This document shows, piece after piece, positions 23,776 through 33,714 of a stretch of DNA of 41,639 nt (the stretch's first letter is position 1; every line of letters begins with the position of its first letter). The notes beneath the pieces are model-generated. The model was given only the letters and a program-made list of their open reading frames with translations, ran no database searches and was not told the DNA's origin. The stretch covers positions 1 to 41,639 of the forward strand of contig NZ_SMKG01000030.1 of the NCBI RefSeq assembly GCF_004348525.1. The letters are read 5' to 3'. This DNA is from Micromonospora sp. 15K316 (GTDB lineage: Bacteria; Actinomycetota; Actinomycetes; Mycobacteriales; Micromonosporaceae). The position numbers and the translations under genes were made by a program.

Positions 23776-25186
23776 GTGACGACCTTTGATGACTTGGCCC
23801 AGTACGGCTACCGGCAGGAACTGGCCCGGAAGCTGCGGTTCCGGGATCTGTTGGCCTACGGCCTGGTGTACATGGTGCCGATCGCGCCGATGGCGATCTT
23901 CGGCAGCGTGTACGCCGGCTCCGGCGGCATGGTCGCCTTGGCCTACGCCATCGGTGTCGTGGCGTTGGTGTTCACGGCGCTTTCGTACGCGCAGATGGTC
24001 CGAGCCTTTCCGATGTCGGGCAGCGTCTACAACTACGCCGGCCGTGGCATCAGCCCGCCGGTCGGGTTCCTCGCCGGCTGGGTGATCCTGCTCGACTACG
24101 TGCTCGTGCCGGGGCTGCTGTACTTGGTGGCGTCGGTGGCGATGCACGCCACCGTGCCCGCGGTGCCGGTGTGGCTGTGGCTGTTGCGCTTCGTCGCGGT
24201 CAACTCGGTCGTCAACTCGGTCGGCATCCGGATGACCGCGGTGGTCACTCGGGTGATGCTGGTCGGCGAGTTGATCGTTCTGGCGGTCTTTCTCGCCGTC
24301 GCCGGCTGGGCGATCGCTTCCGGGAAAGGCCGGTTCAGCTGGGAGCCGTTCTACAACCCCTGGCACCTTCACGTGGTCGGTGGTGGCGGGGGCGGTATCG
24401 GTCGCCGTGCTCAGCTTCCTGGGCTTCGACGGGATCAGCATGCTGGCCGAGGAGGCCAAGGGTGGCGCCCGGCAGATCGGCCGTGCCATGGCCGCCGTCC
24501 TGCTCCTTGCGGGGGTGTTGTTCATCGGGCAGACGTGGCTGGCCGCGATGCTCGTCCCCAACCCGTCCGGGCTGCTGGTAGACGGTGACCCGAATGGCAC
24601 CGCCTTCTACGACGCCGCCCAAGCCGCCGGCGGGAGCTGGCTGGCAACCCTGTGTGCGGTGGCCACCGCGGTCGCGTGGGGCCTGCCGAACTCGATGGTC
24701 GCCCAAGTCGCCACCAGCCGCCTGTTGTATGCGATGGCCCGCGACCGGCAGCTCCCCGCCTTTCTGGCGAAGGTGTCGATCCGCTGGAACGTGCCGATTA
24801 ACGCAACCCTGCTCACCGGCGCCGTGTCCCTCGCCCTCGGCCTGTATATGGCCGCTCGGGCGGAGGGGATCACCCTGTTGTCGTCGCTGATCAACTTCGG
24901 GGCGATGGTCGCTTTTCTAGTCCTGCACGTTTCCGTGGTTGTGCACCACCTCATCCGCAGTCGCAGCGGGAACTGGTGGGCGCATTTGGTGATGCCCGCG
25001 GTTGGCTTCGCGATCTTGGCCTATGTGGTGGTCAACGCCAACATCGCCGCCCAGCGTTTGGGCCTGGCCTGGCTCGCCCTTGGCGTGATCGTCCTCGCCG
25101 GCCTGTACCTGTCGGGCCGCCGGCCGGTGCTGTCCGGTCTGGCTCCTGTGCAGCCGCAGCAGCGGCGTGACGTGGAGAGGGTGTGA
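23776..25186 (+). pseudogene. APC-superfamily amino-acid permease, split by one frameshift
   Basis: The gene starts at GTG 23776 after GAGGAG and reads MTTFDDLAQYGYRQELARKL, then several membrane helices (LLAYGLVYMVPIAPMAIFGS, GFLAGWVILLDYVLVPGLLY, MLVGELIVLAVFLAVAGWAI) up to FYNPWHLH. Around 24378-24400, in a G-rich run, the frame must shift; the continuation in another frame starts at VSVAVLSFLGFDGISMLAEE, the conserved APC motif, and goes through six more helices to 25186. Joined, the protein would be about 470 aa, the normal family size, and both halves look well preserved. So this is a recent frameshift, a sequencing error, or less likely a programmed shift. It would import an amino acid or amine. 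The end overlaps the formamidase-like gene (GTGA). Confidence 0.7.
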
Positions 25187-26211
25187 CCAGCATGGAGAAG
25201 ATCACTTACCGCCCGGCGCGGGACGAGCTGGCCTACACCTTCGGCGGACGGATGCCGGTCGGGCACCTGCGGTCGGGGGACGTGCTTGAGGTGTTCACGG
25301 AGGATTGCTTCGGCGGGCTTGTGTGCGGGCCGGCGGATCTGCCGTCGCAGGTGTGTCGCATGTCGTACCTCAACCCCGTTTCGGGCCCGTTCTTTATCGA
25401 GGACGCCGAGCCCGGCGACACCCTCGCCATCCACGTCGCCTCGATCGTTCCGGCACGGGACTGGGGTGTGTCGTCCACGTTTCCGCACTTCGGCGCCCTC
25501 ACCTCTACCTCCCACACGGCGAGCTTGCAGCCGCCGCTTGAGGAGCGGGTGTGGGTGTACGGCATCGACCGCCATGCCGGGATCGTGCGGTTCGAGGCCA
25601 CCGAGACCGACCACACCGTCGACCTGCCGCTGGAGCCGATGATGGGCACCATCGGGGTCGCCCCCGGCGGGATGGAGGCCCGCTCCACGATCGTCCCGGA
25701 CACCCACGGCGGGAACCTCGACACCCCGCAACTCCGGGCTGGCGCCACCCTGTATCTCGGCGTCCGGGTGCATGGGGCGATGCTCGCACTCGGCGACGGA
25801 CACGCTCGCCAAGGCGAAGGCGAAGCCTGCGGTGTCGGCGTGGAGATCGCCACCACCACGACCCTCGCCATCGAGGTGATCAAGGGTGTGCCGACGGTGT
25901 GGCCGCGCCTGGAAACCGACACGGCGATGATGTCTATCGGCTGCGCCCGCCCGCTGGAGGACGCCTACCGCATCGCCCACCACGACCTCGTCGGCTGGGT
26001 CGAGTCCCTGACCGGCCTGGAGACCCTGGACGCCTACCAACTCGTCTCCCAGGCGGGGCGGGCGCCGATCGGCAACGTCTGCGACCCCAACTACACCGTC
26101 CTCGCCGCGGTCGACAAAGCCCTGCTTCCCGCGCCCGCACAGGCCTATGGCGAGGTGCACCGCCGGCTGCGGCACCTCGGCGCCGAGCCGGGTGGGGGAG
26201 TGGCGCGATGA
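25183..26211 (+). CDS. Acetamidase/formamidase family protein
   Basis: A 342-aa FmdA/AmdA-type amidase, a metal-dependent enzyme that hydrolyses formamide, acetamide or related amides to ammonia and an acid. Typical blocks are GDVLEVFTEDCFGG, NPVSGPFFIEDAEPGDTLAI, MMGTIGVAP and LALGDGHARQGEGEACG (the GDxHAxQGxGE signature near residue 205). GTG 25183 overlaps the permease stop; ATG 25192 is an alternative start. Coupling to an amino-acid/amine permease suggests joint uptake and hydrolysis of a nitrogen source. The stop overlaps the GPP34 gene (ATGA). Confidence 0.85.
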   Translation: MTSMEKITYRPARDELAYTFGGRMPVGHLRSGDVLEVFTEDCFGGLVCGPADLPSQVCRMSYLNPVSGPFFIEDAEPGDTLAIHVASIVPARDWGVSSTFPHFGALTSTSHTASLQPPLEERVWVYGIDRHAGIVRFEATETDHTVDLPLEPMMGTIGVAPGGMEARSTIVPDTHGGNLDTPQLRAGATLYLGVRVHGAMLALGDGHARQGEGEACGVGVEIATTTTLAIEVIKGVPTVWPRLETDTAMMSIGCARPLEDAYRIAHHDLVGWVESLTGLETLDAYQLVSQAGRAPIGNVCDPNYTVLAAVDKALLPAPAQAYGEVHRRLRHLGAEPGGGVAR

Positions 26212-26885
26212 ATGTTCCTCGACTGCCACTGCGCGACGAACTGTTCCTGCTCGGACACGACGACGACACCGGCCACCCCCATATCCACCGCCAGGCACTG
26301 GCACTCGGTCTGGCCGGCGCGGTCCTTATCGACCTGTTCCTCGCCGGACGGATCACCCTCGACCCCCAGACCGACAGCCACCCGAACGGCGAGCGGTGGC
26401 TACGCCTGCACACCGACCGCCCGGTCGGCGACCTGATCAGCGACACCGCGATCGCCGCCATCCGCCACGGCCGCACCGCCCCACCCGTGAAGGCATTCCT
26501 GCGTACGTTTTCCGGGGACCTGTACGAGCGCACCCGCGCCGGACTCGTCGCCGCCGGCATCCTCCGCCACAGCACCCGGCGCCGTTTCGGTGGGCTCGCC
26601 CACACCGACACCTACCTCGCCACCGACAGCAAATGGTCGGTCGTCGCCCGCGCCCGCCTGCGGTACCTCGCACACGGCCGTGAGCAACCCGACCACCACA
26701 CCGCCGCACTCGCCGGTTTCGTCGCCACCCTCGGCCTCACCGAGCACCTCTACCTCCACGACGACACCACCACCCTCACCGAACGGCTGAAAACGATCGC
26801 GGAGCAGCACCACCGGTCGGTGCGCGACATCACCATCACCGTTGACGCCGCAGTCGGTGACCTTGCCACCGCCGCCTACCGATGA
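26208..26885 (+). CDS. GPP34 (GOLPH3-like) family protein
   Basis: A 225-aa protein starting MNVPRLPLRDELFLLGHDDDTG, the usual GPP34 opening (LxxELxLLxxDD-x-G), then ALALGLAGAVLIDLFLAGRI and a C-terminal TLTERLKTIAEQHHRS/AAVGDLATAAY helix pair. Eukaryotic GOLPH3 binds phosphatidylinositol-4-phosphate; the role of the common actinobacterial versions is unknown. ATG 26208 overlaps the preceding TGA and has GGGGGAG upstream. It is part of the chain from 23776. Confidence 0.8.
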   Translation: MNVPRLPLRDELFLLGHDDDTGHPHIHRQALALGLAGAVLIDLFLAGRITLDPQTDSHPNGERWLRLHTDRPVGDLISDTAIAAIRHGRTAPPVKAFLRTFSGDLYERTRAGLVAAGILRHSTRRRFGGLAHTDTYLATDSKWSVVARARLRYLAHGREQPDHHTAALAGFVATLGLTEHLYLHDDTTTLTERLKTIAEQHHRSVRDITITVDAAVGDLATAAYR

Positions 26886-26907
26886 GCGCGACATGGAGAG
26901 CTGTCTG

Positions 26908-27564
26908 ATGAATCCTGCTGTGCGTATCCGTCCTGCTCGCTGGACGGACAAGGATGCGGTCGCCGCGCTGATCGCTGACGCCCTACACCCTCGCCCGCTC
27001 GCCGCCTGGCTCGTGCCCGACCCTGCGCAGCGGCGCCAGGTGCTGACCGACGTCGTGGGGATCTGGGTGGAGCATTCGCTGTTCTTCGGCGACATCCACC
27101 TCACCGACGACTACACCGCCACCACTGTCGGCTTCCACCGCTACCGGCCCATTCCTCCACCAGCCAACTACCGCACCCGATTGGCCGAGGCTGCCGGACC
27201 ACATGCCGACCGGTTCGATCTGCTGGACGCGCTCCTGGCCGAGAAACAGCCAACCGAGCCGCACTATCACCTCGCGTTCCTCGCCGTCTGTCCTGACGCC
27301 CAGAACGCCGGCCGTGGCACCGCGCTGCTGACACACCACCGCAGCCGCCTCGACCGCATCGACCTGCCCGCCTGGGCCACCGTCCCCATAGGCGGGGAGG
27401 ATCTGCTCGCCCGCTACGGCTACACACCCCGACCAGCGATCGCCCTGCCCGGCGGCCCGACCCTGCACCCGATGCGCCGCAACGCCCGCCGTGACAGCGG
27501 CAGCGCCATGCCGATCAACCTGGCCCGCCCCGTCGACAACCGCGGGCAGGGTTTCCATGTCTAG
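26908..27564 (+). CDS. GNAT-family N-acetyltransferase
   Basis: The frame is open from 26842 inside the GPP34 gene, but ATG 26908 has GGAGAG 7 bases upstream, giving 218 aa. The acetyl-CoA binding motif A is clear: HLAFLAVCPDAQNAGRGTALL (Q-x-x-G-x-G), about residues 125-145. VRIRPARWTDKDAVAALIADAL at the N-terminus is the normal first strand and helix. The acceptor substrate is unknown. It is on the same strand as, and 22 bp after, the GPP34 gene. Confidence 0.8.
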   Translation: MNPAVRIRPARWTDKDAVAALIADALHPRPLAAWLVPDPAQRRQVLTDVVGIWVEHSLFFGDIHLTDDYTATTVGFHRYRPIPPPANYRTRLAEAAGPHADRFDLLDALLAEKQPTEPHYHLAFLAVCPDAQNAGRGTALLTHHRSRLDRIDLPAWATVPIGGEDLLARYGYTPRPAIALPGGPTLHPMRRNARRDSGSAMPINLARPVDNRGQGFHV

Positions 27565-27846
27565 CCCTGGCGCTCTCATCACCGGACACGCCGGTCCCGC
27601 GATCGATCACCGAAAGGCCGGGACATTCCTCCGACATTCGCCTTCCGCCGACAGCGACCGCTCCGAGACTCCCGCCGACGCCATGGTCATGAACCAAGAC
27701 CCACGGCGTGGTGACAACCTCCTGGCCCACGAGCGGCTAATTCTCTCCCCAGCCAGCCTCGCTGGACCAGTTCTCCACAACCCCACCGGCCAGACCAAAG
27801 GGCTATGCGGGACGTCAGTCCGACAGCCCCGACCCGAAGGATTTCG

Positions 27847-29055
27847 ATGACATCGCAGGTTGACGGCGCCACCACCTTCCGCCACACCATGGTGACCAAG
27901 CTGCGAGAGGAAGGTCTCATCACCAGCGACAGCGTCGCTGCGGCGATGAACGCGGTGCCCCGGCACGACTTCGCCCCGGGCGAACCGCTGGAGAAGGTGT
28001 ACCAGACTGACACCACCCTGGTGCCGAAGATCGATGCTCAGGGGCGTCAGACCAGTGTGGTCTCGGCCTCGCACATTCAGGCCATCCAGCTCGAACAGGC
28101 CGAGGTGTGGCCGGGCATGAACGTGCTGGAGATCGGCTCGGGCGGATACAACGCCGCCCTGATCGCGGAGATCGTCGGGCCGACCGGTTCGGTGACGACC
28201 GTGGACATCGACGCCGACGTCGTGAACCGTGCCCGAGCGGGTCTGCGCCGGGCCGGGTACGAGCAGGTCAACATCGTGCATGCAGACGCCGAGCACGGCG
28301 TCGCGCAGCATGCGCCGTATGACCGGATCATCGTTACGGTCGGGGCGTGGGACATCCCGCCCGCCTGGCTCGATCAGCTCACTCCGGACGGCCGGATCGG
28401 CGTTCCGCTGCGCTTCGCCGGGATCACCCGCCTGGTCGCCTTCGACCGCGCCCCCGGCAGGTCGGTGCTGACGGCCAGCAACTACCGGCTCGGCTCGTTC
28501 GTGCCGATGCAGGGCGACGGCGCCGCCAGCGAGCAGCTGATCCCGGTCACCCCCGACGTCGGGCTGCGCCTCGATCAGAACAGCGCTCTCACGTTCGACG
28601 TGCCGGCGCTGCGCAAGGCGCTCAACACCAAGCCCGTGGAGAGCTGGTCGGGCACGCCGTTCGACATGCCGGACGAGCTCGAGCTGTACCTGCTGACCAG
28701 CGGGCCGGAACTGCCGATGCTGCACGCCGCGCAGGCCGCGGTCGACCAGGGCGTAGCTAACCGCACGGTACGCAACGGCACCCCGGCGCTCGTGCGCGGC
28801 GGCAGCTTCGCCTATCGCATCAAGCGGGAAAGTCCGCAAACGGTCAGCGGTTACGAGACCGGTGTCATCGCCCACGGGCCGGAAGCCGAGCAGGTCGGTG
28901 CCGAGTTGCTCAGCATGATCCGCACCTGGGCGGACTGCTACTACCGGCGCGGCGCTGCCCGCATCACCTACCACCCGAACACCGACGACACGAGCGGCCT
29001 GACCGGGTGGCACACCACCAAGCGACACGGCGTCCTCGCCGTCGCCTGGTCCTAG
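27847..29055 (+). CDS. Methyltransferase, FxLD system (isoaspartyl-methyltransferase-like)
   Basis: A 402-aa SAM-dependent enzyme with the fold of protein-L-isoaspartate O-methyltransferase: motif I VLEIGSGGYNAAL (about residue 95), post-I VTTVDID, then IVTVGAWDIPPAW, plus a ~200-residue C-terminal extension. This type is the standard partner of FxLD lanthipeptide precursors. Related lanthipeptide methyltransferases (OlvS_A) methylate an Asp, which collapses to succinimide and isoaspartate; by analogy it may modify an Asp of the precursor at 29136 (inference). ATG 27847 has GAAGGA 5-6 bases upstream. It precedes the precursor by 80 bp. A broken second copy is at 8434. Confidence 0.85.
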   Translation: MTSQVDGATTFRHTMVTKLREEGLITSDSVAAAMNAVPRHDFAPGEPLEKVYQTDTTLVPKIDAQGRQTSVVSASHIQAIQLEQAEVWPGMNVLEIGSGGYNAALIAEIVGPTGSVTTVDIDADVVNRARAGLRRAGYEQVNIVHADAEHGVAQHAPYDRIIVTVGAWDIPPAWLDQLTPDGRIGVPLRFAGITRLVAFDRAPGRSVLTASNYRLGSFVPMQGDGAASEQLIPVTPDVGLRLDQNSALTFDVPALRKALNTKPVESWSGTPFDMPDELELYLLTSGPELPMLHAAQAAVDQGVANRTVRNGTPALVRGGSFAYRIKRESPQTVSGYETGVIAHGPEAEQVGAELLSMIRTWADCYYRRGAARITYHPNTDDTSGLTGWHTTKRHGVLAVAWS

Positions 29056-29135
29056 AAGACTTCGGCGCTCACCTCAGCGACCCACACCCGGGGGAGCGTC
29101 GGGGAACCCCTATCACCCCAACAAGGGAGGTTGTC

Positions 29136-29300
29136 ATGGCACAGCTCGCCACGATCCAGCCCGACGTCGAGGGCGGCACCCTCGACGACTTCGATCTCGA
29201 CATCGAGTTCATCGAGGCCGGTGGCACCGTCGAGCACATCATCAAGATGACCGAGGACAACTGCGGCGGCACCTGCGCGTCTGCCTGCACCAGCTGCTGA
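29136..29300 (+). CDS. FxLD-family lanthipeptide precursor
   Basis: A 54-aa peptide with AAGGGAGG upstream of ATG 29136. The acidic leader part has the name-giving FDLD within LDDFDLDIEFIEAGG (F-x-L-D). The C-terminal part TEDNCGGTCASACTSC contains four Cys with interspersed Thr/Ser, fitting dehydration by LanB and thioether closure by LanC. GG at about 29-30 could mark the leader/core border, but the true cleavage site is unknown. It lies between its presumed methyltransferase and dehydratase genes. A 169-bp gap follows before lanB. Confidence 0.9.
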   Translation: MAQLATIQPDVEGGTLDDFDLDIEFIEAGGTVEHIIKMTEDNCGGTCASACTSC

Positions 29301-29469
29301 CAAGCCGCATCCGCTGGTGGCCCGCTCTGATAGCCAGCCCGGTCCACGTGGGCAGACCGTAAGGCGAGCCATCGACATCGGTCCAGGAGCGCCCGGTCCG
29401 GAGAGACCTGCTCTCGAAGGTCGGGCACTCCTCACCCGCAACAGATGATCACGCCCGTGGGAGGCTGGT

Positions 29470-32400
29470 ATGTATCGCTGCGTGAATGAGGCCTTGCTGC
29501 TTCGGGCAGCCCTGCTTCGCCCCGGTCAGCTCGGCGTATGGCCTGACCTGACCAGCAGCGACGCAGCGGCCAGTTGGCGACCGTGGCTCACCGAGGCGTT
29601 GACGATTCCGGGGTTCGCGGCAGCGGTGGCCCACGCGTCACCGGACCTCACCGAGCGGGCCACCGCTGCCATCAACGGCGGCCTGTCGGATGCCGACGCC
29701 CGCCGGGTGGTGCTCGCGGTCATGCGCTACTCGCTGCGCGCCACGACCCGTGCCACACCGTACGGGTTGTTCGCGGGCGTCGCTGCCGCCACCGTGGGCC
29801 GCACCGGACGCATCCGCTGGGGCACCGCTCATCGCCCTGTCGCTCGTCTCCAGGCACCCTGGCTGGCCGCCGTCCTGGATGGCCTGGAATCCGACCCGCG
29901 GCTTCGTCCGCATGTGATGGTGCGCGCCAACAACCTGCTGGTCGAGCGCAGCGGAAAGGTGGTGCTGGAGTACCGGCCTGCCATGACCGACCCCTACGGC
30001 GCGCCCACGCATCTGCGCATCAAAGCCAACGACATGATCCGCGCAGCCCTGGCGCTGGCGGCCGAGCCGATCCGGTGGACCGACCTCACCGGCAAGCTGA
30101 CGGCCGAATGTGAGGCGCCGCAGGAAGGCGCGGAGCGGCTGATCGGCCAGATGGTGACCCAGCGGTTGCTGTTGACCAGCCTGCGCCCGCCGTCGACCGC
30201 GACCGACCCCCTGACGCGCCTCGTAAATCAATTGGAGACCGTTGCAGCCGACGGCGGCGACGTGGGCGAGCTCCTTGATCCACTGCGTCGCGTTCGCGAT
30301 CTCAAAGCCCTACATGACCGCGCGCCGGACGAAGCCACACGTGTCGCCTGCCGTCGGGACCTCGGCAAAGCCGCCGCCGCGATCCATCACGCCGGGCAGG
30401 TGGTCGGGGTCGATCTGCGACTGGACTGCGACCTCGTGGTGCCGACGACAGTGACGACAGAGGCGTGCCGCGCCGCCGCCGCGCTGACCCGCCTCGCCCG
30501 GCCGGCATCGGCGGCGTGGCGGGACTGGCACGAACGTTTCTTGAACCGGTACGGCCTGCGCGCCCTCGTCCCGCTCCTGGATGCGATCGATCCCCAGGTG
30601 GGCCTTGGCTACCCGGACGGCTTTACCGGCGAGCCAACCGATGCCTCGGCCGTGTTGACCGACAGAGACCAGGGGCTGCTTGCCTTGGCGCAGCGTGCCG
30701 CCCTGCGCCGTGAACACGAGGTCGTCCTCGACGACCCGATGCTGGAAAGGCTGGCCGGCGCTGCGCCGACCGAGATCGCTCCGACCGCCGAGCTCACCGT
30801 GCGCGTGCACGCCGGCTCCATCCAGGCCGTCGCGTGCGGCGACTTTCAGCTGTCGGTCGTACGGGCGTCCCCGCGAGCCTTCTCCACCGCAGGCCGTTTT
30901 CTTGACTTGTTCGGCGACACCGAGCGACATCGGATGGCCTCCCGGGCTACCGACAGCCCAGCAGCCAACGGCGAAGCGTTGCTGGCCCAGCTGTCTGCGG
31001 TCACCCGCTACACCATCAGCCTGGACGTCAACCGCGCCCCTCAGGTGCTGCCGCATCTGATCCCCGTCGGCGAGTACCACGCCCCGTCGCAGGCCGCGAT
31101 CGGCTTGGAGGACATCGCGGTGACCGCCGACGCGCACCGCCTGTACCTGGTGTCGATCTCCCGCCAGCGGGCGCTACAACCGATCGCGGTCAACGCGGTC
31201 GAGCCGATCCGCCACGCCCACCCACTCGCCCGCTTCCTGGCCGAAGCACCCGTCGGCCTCGCCACCCCATGCACACCGGTGGAGTGGGGGCCCGCGGCCA
31301 AGGGCTTGCCGTTCCTGCCCGCGCTGCGGTACGGCCGGACCCTCCTGAGCCCCGCGCGCTGGCACCTGACCGCCGCCGAACTGCCCGACCGGACAACCGG
31401 CTGGCAGCAGTGGAACCAGGCCCTGTCCGTCTGGCTCGAGGCCACCGGCTGCCCTGCCGTCGTCTCGCTCGGTATCGGCGACCAGACCCTCGGCCTCGAC
31501 CTGAATGAACCCGCTCACCGCGCGCTGCTACGCGACCACCTGACCCGCAACCCCACCGCACTGCTGCGCGTCATCCCCAAAGGCGACGACTGGATCGGCG
31601 GGCACCCGCACGAGATCGTCATCCCGTTGACCGCCACCACCGCGAGACCACCAGCGCCCCGCCTCACCAGCCCCCTGGTCGACGTCCGTACCCACCGCAG
31701 CCTGCCCGGCGGCGACCACCACTACCTGAGGATCTACGCCCGGCCCGAGGAAGAGACCATCATCCTTACCGCCCACCTGCCTCGGCTTGTCGGGCAACTC
31801 CCGCCTGCGGGCAGGTGGTGGTTCCTGCGCCACGCCGACCCCGAGCCGCACCTGCGGCTGCGCATCAACGGCCTGCCCATCGAAGCCGTCACCGGCTGGA
31901 CACGAGAGCTGACCGACGCCGACCTGACCCGGCGAGTCCAATGGGACACCGACTTCGGCGAGCCCGGACGCTTCGGCAGTCCGGCCGGGTACCAGGCGAC
32001 AACAGCCGTGTTCGCGGCGGACTCAGCAGCCGCGCTCGCCCAGCTGGCCGTCACCACGCGACGGTCCGCCCTGGGCTGGCATGCGTTGACCGCCGCGAGC
32101 ATGGTCAACCTCGTCACGGCCGTCATCGGCGACCCACACGACGCCCTGCGATGGCTGATAGCCCATACCCGCCCGCACCGGCCAGCACCTCCAAGAACCG
32201 TCTACGACCAAGCCATCCGCCTCGCCAACCCGTACCACCCCACCGCTGTGGCGTCCCTGCCCGACGGCAAAAACCTGACGGACCGCTGGGCCCAACGCCG
32301 TCGCACCGTGGCCGCCTGGCGCGACAGCCTGCCCACTATTAGCACCATCCCGCCGGCCGAGCTGCTGCCCGACCTGCTGCACCTGCACCACGTCCGCGTC

Positions 32401-32487
32401 GCCGGACTCGACCTCGACAGCGAACGAGCCTGCCTGCACCTCGCCCGCGCCGCCGCACTGAGCTGGACGACAAGGAGCATCCCGTGA
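29470..32487 (+). CDS. Lantibiotic dehydratase LanB (class I), full length
   Basis: A 1005-aa protein. The N-terminal ~700 residues correspond to the tRNA-dependent glutamylation domain (RYSLRATTRATPYGLFAGVA near residues 90-110 is the conserved TPFGLF-type motif). From about 730 (YLRIYARPEEETIIL ... RWWFLRHADPEPHLRLRING) the C-terminal glutamate-elimination (SpaB_C) domain follows. It activates Ser/Thr of the precursor with Glu-tRNA and eliminates glutamate to give dehydroalanine/dehydrobutyrine. ATG 29470 follows GGGAGG. Its end overlaps lanC (GTGA), so they are coupled. Size is normal for a complete LanB. Confidence 0.92.
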   Translation: MYRCVNEALLLRAALLRPGQLGVWPDLTSSDAAASWRPWLTEALTIPGFAAAVAHASPDLTERATAAINGGLSDADARRVVLAVMRYSLRATTRATPYGLFAGVAAATVGRTGRIRWGTAHRPVARLQAPWLAAVLDGLESDPRLRPHVMVRANNLLVERSGKVVLEYRPAMTDPYGAPTHLRIKANDMIRAALALAAEPIRWTDLTGKLTAECEAPQEGAERLIGQMVTQRLLLTSLRPPSTATDPLTRLVNQLETVAADGGDVGELLDPLRRVRDLKALHDRAPDEATRVACRRDLGKAAAAIHHAGQVVGVDLRLDCDLVVPTTVTTEACRAAAALTRLARPASAAWRDWHERFLNRYGLRALVPLLDAIDPQVGLGYPDGFTGEPTDASAVLTDRDQGLLALAQRAALRREHEVVLDDPMLERLAGAAPTEIAPTAELTVRVHAGSIQAVACGDFQLSVVRASPRAFSTAGRFLDLFGDTERHRMASRATDSPAANGEALLAQLSAVTRYTISLDVNRAPQVLPHLIPVGEYHAPSQAAIGLEDIAVTADAHRLYLVSISRQRALQPIAVNAVEPIRHAHPLARFLAEAPVGLATPCTPVEWGPAAKGLPFLPALRYGRTLLSPARWHLTAAELPDRTTGWQQWNQALSVWLEATGCPAVVSLGIGDQTLGLDLNEPAHRALLRDHLTRNPTALLRVIPKGDDWIGGHPHEIVIPLTATTARPPAPRLTSPLVDVRTHRSLPGGDHHYLRIYARPEEETIILTAHLPRLVGQLPPAGRWWFLRHADPEPHLRLRINGLPIEAVTGWTRELTDADLTRRVQWDTDFGEPGRFGSPAGYQATTAVFAADSAAALAQLAVTTRRSALGWHALTAASMVNLVTAVIGDPHDALRWLIAHTRPHRPAPPRTVYDQAIRLANPYHPTAVASLPDGKNLTDRWAQRRRTVAAWRDSLPTISTIPPAELLPDLLHLHHVRVAGLDLDSERACLHLARAAALSWTTRSIP

Positions 32488-33698
32488 CAACCCCAACCCT
32501 CACCACCAACCATCTGGACCTGCTCGCGGCGGTCTGCGCCAGCCCCGCCATCGTCGGCCCGTCACCGGACGGGCGGACCCGGCCGCAATCGCTGGCCGGG
32601 GGCGCAGTGGGCATTGCCCTGCTGCACATCGAGCGGGCCATCTCCGGACACGGCGACGAAGCCCCCGCCCACCACTGGATACGCGCCGCAGCCAGCGAGC
32701 CGGTTAGCATCGGCCGCAACGCCGACCCCTTCCACGGCGCCCCCGCGCTGGCGTTCATGCTGCACACCGCCCGTCCCTTGAGCGGCTATCAGCGCGCCTT
32801 CGCCAAGCTCAACGACGCCACGATCACACTCACACGTCAACGGCTGGCCGCGGCCCATGCCCGCATCGTCCGCCGCGACCCGCTGACGATGTACGAGTTC
32901 GACCTCGTCCACGGGCTGACCGGGCTCGGGCTCTACCACCTGCACTCCCATCCCGATCACCCCGTCAGCCACGACCTGGTCGGCTATCTCGCCCGCATCA
33001 CCCAACCCCTCGGCGACAAAGCAGCTCAACCGCCGTGGTGGCTGCCCTCCGGGCTCGCCGGCACACCACACCCCGACTTCCCCCACGGCCACGGCAACAT
33101 CGGCATGGCTCACGGCATCAGCGCCGTCATCGCCCTCCTGGCCTACGCCATCCTTCACGGCCACGACACCCCCGCAGCCCGCGACGCCCTCGCCGCCCTC
33201 TGCGACTGGACCGACCACCACCGCTACGACGACCCGACCGGAACATGGTGGCCCGGCTACATCACCCCCGACACCACCCCACGGCGGCACCGGCCCTCCT
33301 GGTGCTACGGCACCCCTGGCACCGCCCGCGCCCAACAACTCGCCGGGCTCGCTCTGCACGACGAAGCCCGCCAGCAACGGGCAGAGGATGCGATGCTCGC
33401 CGTACTAAGCGACACCACCCAGCGCAGCCGACTTCCCGAGATCGGACTGTGTCACGGCAAAGCTGGACTCCTCCAGTCCGCCTGCCGCGTGGCCACCACC
33501 AGCAACGATCCGCACCGCTCGGCCCAGCTCACCGCCGAGCTACCTGGCCTTGCCGCAGAGCTCGCCAGGCAGCTCGCCGCCGAAACCCACAGCGACGCAG
33601 AGTTGATGGATGGCGTGGCCGGAGCCGCGCTCGCCCTCCACACCGCCGCCTCCGGCACCTCGGCCACCGGCTGGGACGCCTTCCTCGCCCTCACCTGA
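32484..33698 (+). CDS. Lanthionine synthetase C-like cyclase (LanC)
   Basis: A 404-aa protein of the alpha/alpha-toroid LanC family. Zinc ligands are visible in SWCYGTPG (about residue 272) and GLCHGKAG (about 322, Cys-His), and the catalytic-type His in IGMAHGISAVIAL (about 208). It adds Cys thiols to the dehydrated residues made by LanB, closing lanthionine rings. GTG 32484 overlaps the lanB stop. The next gene follows 16 bp later with its own RBS. Confidence 0.9.
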   Translation: MTTPTLTTNHLDLLAAVCASPAIVGPSPDGRTRPQSLAGGAVGIALLHIERAISGHGDEAPAHHWIRAAASEPVSIGRNADPFHGAPALAFMLHTARPLSGYQRAFAKLNDATITLTRQRLAAAHARIVRRDPLTMYEFDLVHGLTGLGLYHLHSHPDHPVSHDLVGYLARITQPLGDKAAQPPWWLPSGLAGTPHPDFPHGHGNIGMAHGISAVIALLAYAILHGHDTPAARDALAALCDWTDHHRYDDPTGTWWPGYITPDTTPRRHRPSWCYGTPGTARAQQLAGLALHDEARQQRAEDAMLAVLSDTTQRSRLPEIGLCHGKAGLLQSACRVATTSNDPHRSAQLTAELPGLAAELARQLAAETHSDAELMDGVAGAALALHTAASGTSATGWDAFLALT

Positions 33699-33714
33699 AC
33701 GAGGAAACGGGCTG

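Noticed and set aside
25551..26207. Long forward frame running from inside the formamidase-like gene into the GPP34 gene
   Set aside because: Its first part is an Arg/Pro-rich shadow of the amidase; the real GPP34 start is ATG 26208.
27557..27850. Small forward frame after the GNAT gene (MSSPGALITGHAGPAIDH...)
   Set aside because: Only a weak RBS and no recognisable features; it overlaps the RBS and start of the FxLD methyltransferase. It is more likely leader DNA.
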